64,000 nucleotides of DNA from Streptomyces sp. NBC_00285 (GTDB taxonomy: Bacteria > Actinomycetota > Actinomycetes > Streptomycetales > Streptomycetaceae): assembly GCF_036174265.1 (NCBI RefSeq), contig NZ_CP108055.1, positions 5,890,001 through 5,954,000 of the forward strand, read 5' to 3'. Under the pieces are notes generated by a model, which was given only the letters and a program-made list of their open reading frames with translations, searched no databases and had not been told where the DNA came from. Of this stretch, positions 61,442 through 64,000 are shown piece after piece. The position numbers and the translations under genes were made by a program. Each line of letters opens with the position of its first letter. Positions within the stretch are counted from its first letter, which is position 1.

Positions 61442-62528
61442 GGAACTGATCACCCGTGTGGGCCACCACCTGCGTTCCTGGGTCACCGGGCGCCCGCTGA
61501 CCGCTGAAGCACCGGGTACCGCAGCCACTGTCGTCCTGGAGGACGCGGCCGGTCTGGACGCTGTGCTCGGCTCCGACGCCGTGGGACCGGGGACGCTCGT
61601 CCTCGTCCCGGAGGCTCCGGCGGTGCAGCAGGGTCGCGACGACCGGTCCGGTGCCACCGTCGTCGGCTACGAGGGCTCGCTGAGCGGCTCGGAAGGCGAC
61701 GCGTCGGTCGACGACGTCCTCTTCCTCCAGATCCAGGACTACGGCGTCAGCCCGTACATGTCGCTGCTCGGCACGACGCTCGTGCGGATGTCCGGCGACA
61801 CGGACTTCGACCTGTTCCTCGCGGACGCTGACGCCGCGCGGACGGAGGGCCGGTTCGCCGCGTTCGCGGTCAGCCCGGCCGTGCAGCTCGCGGACCTCTC
61901 CGCGCTCGGCGCCCGGGTCCCCGGTGACGGTCCGGGCACCAGGCTCTACGTGGGCCGGGACGGCGGCGTCTCGGTCTCGCCGCAGGGGCTGCGGCTGGGG
62001 ACCGCCGGGGACTCGGCGGCCGTCCTGCGCGCTGAGTGGGAGCGGCTGAACGCGGCGAGCGAGGTGCCCGGCACGGTGCCGCTCGGCGCGGTCGTCCCGG
62101 AGGAGGTGCGCGGCCCAGCTGTACACCAACGCCCTTGGCTCGCACGCTACTTGACGACGCTGGACGTGCTGCGCGACCTCCAGACGCGGGGGATCACGGA
62201 GCCCAGGGTTTCAGGGTTCGGCCACCGGCTCGTCCCCGAACTCGCCGAGGCCGAAGGTGCCTTGTACACCGAGAGGGCTTTGGACGCCGACGACCCCGAG
62301 GCGCCGATCCTGTGCTGGACGCCGGAGCGGGCGTACGTCAGGGTCCCGGGCCTCGACCGGACCTTCCAACTCGGCCGCCGGGCGGCGGAGATCACGGAAC
62401 TGCTGCTGGTCCTCGGCGCCGACGAAGCCGCGACGCGGCACGCGGACCGGGCCGAGGTCGAGCGGGTCCTCGCGTTCTTCGCCGACAAGGGAGTTTCCCT
62501 GGCACGTGTGCTGGAGGCGACCGCATGA
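61434..62528 (+). CDS. Daptide-type RiPP recognition protein (PqqD-like C-terminus)
   Basis: 364 aa, GTG start with AGGAGGGA upstream. The central part FLQIQDYGVSPYMSLLGTTLVRMSGDTDFDLFLADADAA and the VSVSPQGLRLGTAG segment match what I remember of daptide biosynthesis recognition proteins. The C-terminal 80 residues (AYVRVPGLDRTFQLGRRAAE, then VERVLAFFADKGVSL) look like a PqqD-type winged helix that binds the leader peptide. Followed by a methyltransferase overlapping by 4 nt. Role: hold the precursor peptide for the tailoring enzymes. Confidence 0.78.
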   Translation: MNEELITRVGHHLRSWVTGRPLTAEAPGTAATVVLEDAAGLDAVLGSDAVGPGTLVLVPEAPAVQQGRDDRSGATVVGYEGSLSGSEGDASVDDVLFLQIQDYGVSPYMSLLGTTLVRMSGDTDFDLFLADADAARTEGRFAAFAVSPAVQLADLSALGARVPGDGPGTRLYVGRDGGVSVSPQGLRLGTAGDSAAVLRAEWERLNAASEVPGTVPLGAVVPEEVRGPAVHQRPWLARYLTTLDVLRDLQTRGITEPRVSGFGHRLVPELAEAEGALYTERALDADDPEAPILCWTPERAYVRVPGLDRTFQLGRRAAEITELLLVLGADEAATRHADRAEVERVLAFFADKGVSLARVLEATA

Positions 62529-63337
62529 CGACGACCCGGACCGCGGCGGTCCCGGGCCTCGCCGGCGAGATCCTCGCCGGGTACGGCGACCGAGTCCACG
62601 TGCACGACCTGTACGACGAGGCAGGCGCCTCCGTCTATCACGACCTCGCCGCCGCCGACACCAGCGAGATCAGGGAACTGACCCGGGCCGTCCGTGCCGT
62701 ACCTGGCCCGGTCCTCGAACTCGCTGCTGGTTCCGGCCGGTTGACGCTTCCCCTGCTCGCGCTGGGCCGTGAGGTCACGGCCCTGGAGCTGAAGGAGAGC
62801 ATGGTCGCCCTCCTCAAGGAGCGGCTCGCCGAGGCCCCGGCGGGGATCGGGGGGCGCTGCACCGTGGTCCAGGGAGACATGTCGGCGTTCGCGCTCGGCG
62901 GCGCCACCTTCGCCGTCGTCGTCCTCGGTACGACGTCCATCTCGCTGCTCGACGCCGACGGCAGGGCCGGGCTCTACGCGGCCGTCCGCGCCCACCTCCG
63001 GCCCGGCGGCAGGTTCCTGCTCTCCACGGTCGACGTGGACGGCGCCGACGGGGACGACCTCGATCTGGAGGCCGCGGGTGCCAGTGGCCGGCGTTACCGG
63101 ATGATCGAGCACTGGCGGTCCGGCCAGGAGGTTCGCAAGGTCACCATCCTGCCTCCCGAGCGGGAGACACCGCAGGACGGACCGGTACCCGCGTTCACCA
63201 CGGCCATCCGGGTCCTGCCCCCCGACGACCTCACCCGGGAGCTGGCGTCGGCGGGACTGCGCGTCGTCGCGCGGCACACCCTGCCCGCCGCCTCCCCCCG
63301 CCACACCGATGTGCTGCTGGAAGCCGAGGCCGCCTGA
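62525..63337 (+). CDS. Daptide-type RiPP methyltransferase (class I SAM)
   Basis: 270 aa; ATGA overlap with the recognition gene. Rossmann fold: VLELAAGSGRLTLPLLALGREVTALE (motif I and the acidic ribose ligand), GDMSAFALGGATFAVVVLGTTS, and HLRPGGRFLLSTVD. In daptides a methyltransferase N,N-dimethylates the new C-terminal amine; size and context fit that. A TGATG overlap links it to the aminotransferase. Confidence 0.82.
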   Translation: MTTTRTAAVPGLAGEILAGYGDRVHVHDLYDEAGASVYHDLAAADTSEIRELTRAVRAVPGPVLELAAGSGRLTLPLLALGREVTALELKESMVALLKERLAEAPAGIGGRCTVVQGDMSAFALGGATFAVVVLGTTSISLLDADGRAGLYAAVRAHLRPGGRFLLSTVDVDGADGDDLDLEAAGASGRRYRMIEHWRSGQEVRKVTILPPERETPQDGPVPAFTTAIRVLPPDDLTRELASAGLRVVARHTLPAASPRHTDVLLEAEAA

Positions 63338-64000
63338 TGTCCACCGAACTCTGGCCCTCCCTGCTCGAACCCCGTCTGCACGGAGCGGACGACCTGTGCG
63401 CCGTCTCGGCGGACGGCGTCCGCATCCGCTTCCTGGACGGCCGTGAACTGCTCTGCGGCACCAGCGGCCTGTGGAACGCGAACCTCGGCTTCGGCAACGA
63501 GGCCATCGCGGAAGCCTGCGCCGCCGCCCTGCGCGAGGCCTCCTACCTGTCGGTGTTCCGCTACGAGAACGTCTACGCGAGGCGTGCGGCGCGGGCGCTG
63601 GTCGAGGCGGCGGGCGCGGACCACTACGGCCGGGTCGTCTTCTCGACCTCCGGAGGTGCCGCCAACGACCTCGTGATGAAGCTGGCCCGGCACTACCACG
63701 CCCTGCGCGGGGACGGTGCGCGCAAGCTCGTCGTGGGCCTGCGGGACAGCTATCACGGGCTGACGTTCGGCGGGTTCGCGCTCACCGGCGAGAACCTCGG
63801 CCAGTCCGTCTACGGCGTCGACCAGCGGCTCGTCCGCCATGTGTCCCCCAACTCCGTCGAGGAGATCGCCCAGTTGGCGGCCCAGCAGGGCAGCCGGATC
63901 GCGGCGGTCGTGGTGGAGCCGGTGCTCGGCAGCGGGGCGGTGCCCCTCACCCCGGAGTACGTTCAGGCACTGCTCGAACTCCGGGACCGGCACGGCTTCC
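63337..64000 (+). CDS. Class III PLP aminotransferase, daptide type, cut by window end
   Basis: The first 221 residues are visible. Class III pattern: CGTSGLWNANLGFGNEAIAEACAAAL, SYLSVFRYENVYARRAA, FSTSGGAANDLVMKLARHYH, RDSYHGLTFGGFALTG, and VVVEPVLGSGAVPLTPEYV; the PLP lysine lies beyond the window. In daptides such an enzyme transaminates the aldehyde or ketone left after oxidative decarboxylation of the C-terminal Thr. Coupled to the methyltransferase by TGATG. Confidence 0.85.
   Translation, partial: MSTELWPSLLEPRLHGADDLCAVSADGVRIRFLDGRELLCGTSGLWNANLGFGNEAIAEACAAALREASYLSVFRYENVYARRAARALVEAAGADHYGRVVFSTSGGAANDLVMKLARHYHALRGDGARKLVVGLRDSYHGLTFGGFALTGENLGQSVYGVDQRLVRHVSPNSVEEIAQLAAQQGSRIAAVVVEPVLGSGAVPLTPEYVQALLELRDRHGF

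Overview
The window is high-GC actinobacterial DNA, almost certainly from a Streptomyces chromosome. The evidence is the gene set: a 113-aa BldG-type anti-anti-sigma factor next to its kinase-like partner, a membrane pyrophosphatase, a TopA with a lysine-rich tail, a thymidylate kinase fused behind an MFS-like membrane domain, and the DnaX-like delta prime subunit. The order resembles the S. coelicolor SCO355x to SCO3540 region as I remember it; this was not checked against a database.

Left chromosomal flank (1-21.3 kb): the end of a Tad/Flp-type pilus locus, a DEAD/H helicase with a C-terminal cysteine-rich module, bldG and its partner, hppA, a lipoprotein, a methyltransferase, topA, the MFS-Tmk fusion, holB, a secreted tripeptidyl-aminopeptidase-like hydrolase, and a tRNA-Thr(CGT).

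Integrated element (21,248-59,847): the tRNA-Thr 3' end is repeated exactly (44 bp) 38.5 kb downstream, and the tRNA terminator is partly repeated as well. Between the copies lies an actinomycete integrative and conjugative element (AICE). Its core is integrase, excisionase, a TGACGC iteron array, an AAA ATPase, a primase-polymerase, an FtsK-type transfer ATPase, Spd-like spread proteins and a KorSA-like GntR repressor with three CCTAGG palindromes. The cargo falls into three parts. First, a putative peptide-modification locus: a 55-aa peptide too short for ordinary ORF calling, a JmjC/cupin oxygenase and an aldo-keto reductase, with an APH-fold kinase running convergently. Second, a regulator pair and a serine hydrolase. 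Third, a defence island. The island has a MORC/MutL-like ATPase, a Z1 helicase, a PD-(D/E)XK protein, an AIPR protein, Vsr, and a Dcm methyltransferase with an endonuclease III-like iron-sulfur tail. These are followed by an operon of SNF2 helicase, ParB-like and degenerate HNH genes. Small regulator and membrane genes complete the right end.

Right chromosomal flank (59.9-64 kb): the start of a daptide-like RiPP cluster, with a luciferase-like oxidoreductase, a PqqD-like recognition protein, a methyltransferase and a class III aminotransferase cut by the window end. No precursor peptide is visible there.

The best candidates for undescribed biology are the AICE-borne peptide/JmjC/AKR locus, the Dcm-endonuclease III-like fusion, the SNF2/ParB/HNH operon, and the oxidoreductase-headed daptide variant.
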